In this document: piece by piece, positions 5,017 to 5,216 of the stretch
Numbering within the stretch: the first letter of the stretch is position 1
Layout of the letters: each line of letters starts with the position of its first letter
Assembly (NCBI GenBank): GCA_031274565.1
Contig: JAISPY010000002.1
Coordinates: 1 to 5,216, forward strand
Length of the DNA stretch: 5,216 nucleotides
Direction: 5' to 3'
Source of the DNA: Treponema sp.
GTDB lineage: Bacteria > Spirochaetota > Spirochaetia > Treponematales > Breznakiellaceae
Notes under the pieces: generated by a model
Seen by the model: the letters and a program-made list of their open reading frames with translations, nothing else
Told to the model about the DNA's origin: nothing
The model's database searches: none
Position numbers and translations under genes: made by a program

Positions 5017-5216
5017 ATGAAACGATATTGGTTGGGCCTTTTCAGTACCCTCATCATCCTGCTATCCGGCTTTGCGCAGACCAACCCGCCGAATCCCGAT
5101 ACGGTTCCGGATACCGTGCAAAGAAGCGGCTTGCAAAGTTACCGTATCGGCCGGGATATGGAAGCCCGTGGCCGTATGGAGGAGGCTATGCGGTATTACA
5201 ACGAGGCGGTACAGCG
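5017..5216 (+). CDS. Exported protein with probable TPR repeat, 5' part only
   Basis: The frame opens at ATG 5017 and stays open to the right edge (66 codons and two bases). Residues 1-20 are a good signal peptide: basic K-R-Y start, hydrophobic L-G-L-F-S-T-L-I-I-L-L, then S-G-F-A before Q21, a likely signal peptidase I site. No lipobox cysteine is present. A Pro/Asp/Thr-rich linker (22-36) leads into S-Y-R-I-G-R-D-M-E-A-R-G-R-M-E-E-A-M-R-Y-Y-N-E-A-V, whose spacing of G-R-x-E-E-A and Y-Y-x-E-A fits the first helices of a tetratricopeptide repeat, a protein-binding scaffold. It should act in the periplasm or at the envelope. AAGG seven bases upstream supports the start. Similar secreted TPR proteins are common in treponemes; the specific partner is unknown. 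Confidence 0.8.
   Translation, partial: MKRYWLGLFSTLIILLSGFAQTNPPNPDTVPDTVQRSGLQSYRIGRDMEARGRMEEAMRYYNEAVQ

Noticed and set aside
1..5216. CRISPR arrays, tRNA genes, rRNA genes, riboswitches.
   Set aside because: No regularly spaced direct repeats, no cloverleaf with a T-loop motif and no conserved riboswitch core were found on either strand.

Overview
The window looks like part of a spirochaete chromosome of the Treponema type, possibly a gut treponeme. This assignment is an inference from overall base composition, the style of the tetratricopeptide-type lipoprotein-like or secreted protein at the right end, and the mixture of toxin-antitoxin debris and IS4 elements. No rRNA or other decisive marker is present. 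One housekeeping gene, a complete transketolase, sits in a stretch otherwise made of accessory and decaying DNA.

Left to right. (1) Positions 1-89, minus strand: the first 29 codons of a BrnT-type (DUF497) toxin gene that runs off the left edge. (2) Positions 105-375: no gene, but two repeats, one copy of a dispersed repeat (157-234) and an inverted array of 9-bp units (240-308). (3) Positions 376-648, minus: a 90-residue acidic protein resembling solitary antitoxins, with a strong ribosome binding site. (4) Positions 709-2048: an IS4-family insertion sequence of about 1340 bp with perfect 15-bp terminal inverted repeats. Its single transposase gene is broken by a one-base frameshift near 957-962. 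(5) Positions 2049-2259: a gene-free gap with a second copy of the dispersed repeat, carrying a 29-bp hairpin insertion. (6) Positions 2260-4221, minus: transketolase, with a credible promoter and ribosome binding site. (7) Positions 4222-4980: a toxin-antitoxin graveyard. It holds a fused antitoxin/YoeB-like fragment (4575-4826, minus), a second decayed copy of the antitoxin's 5' end (4391-4461), an open plus-strand frame that may be another remnant (4820-4978) and a 14-bp perfect palindrome (4891-4904). (8) Positions 5017-5216, plus: the start of an exported protein with a probable TPR motif, cut by the right edge.

Only the transketolase has a clear metabolic role (non-oxidative pentose phosphate pathway). 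I see no evidence of a multi-gene novel system. The most unusual content is the clustering of three toxin-antitoxin-related loci in different stages of decay, the dead IS4 element inserted about 60 bp upstream of one of them, and the paired repeats on both sides of that interval.
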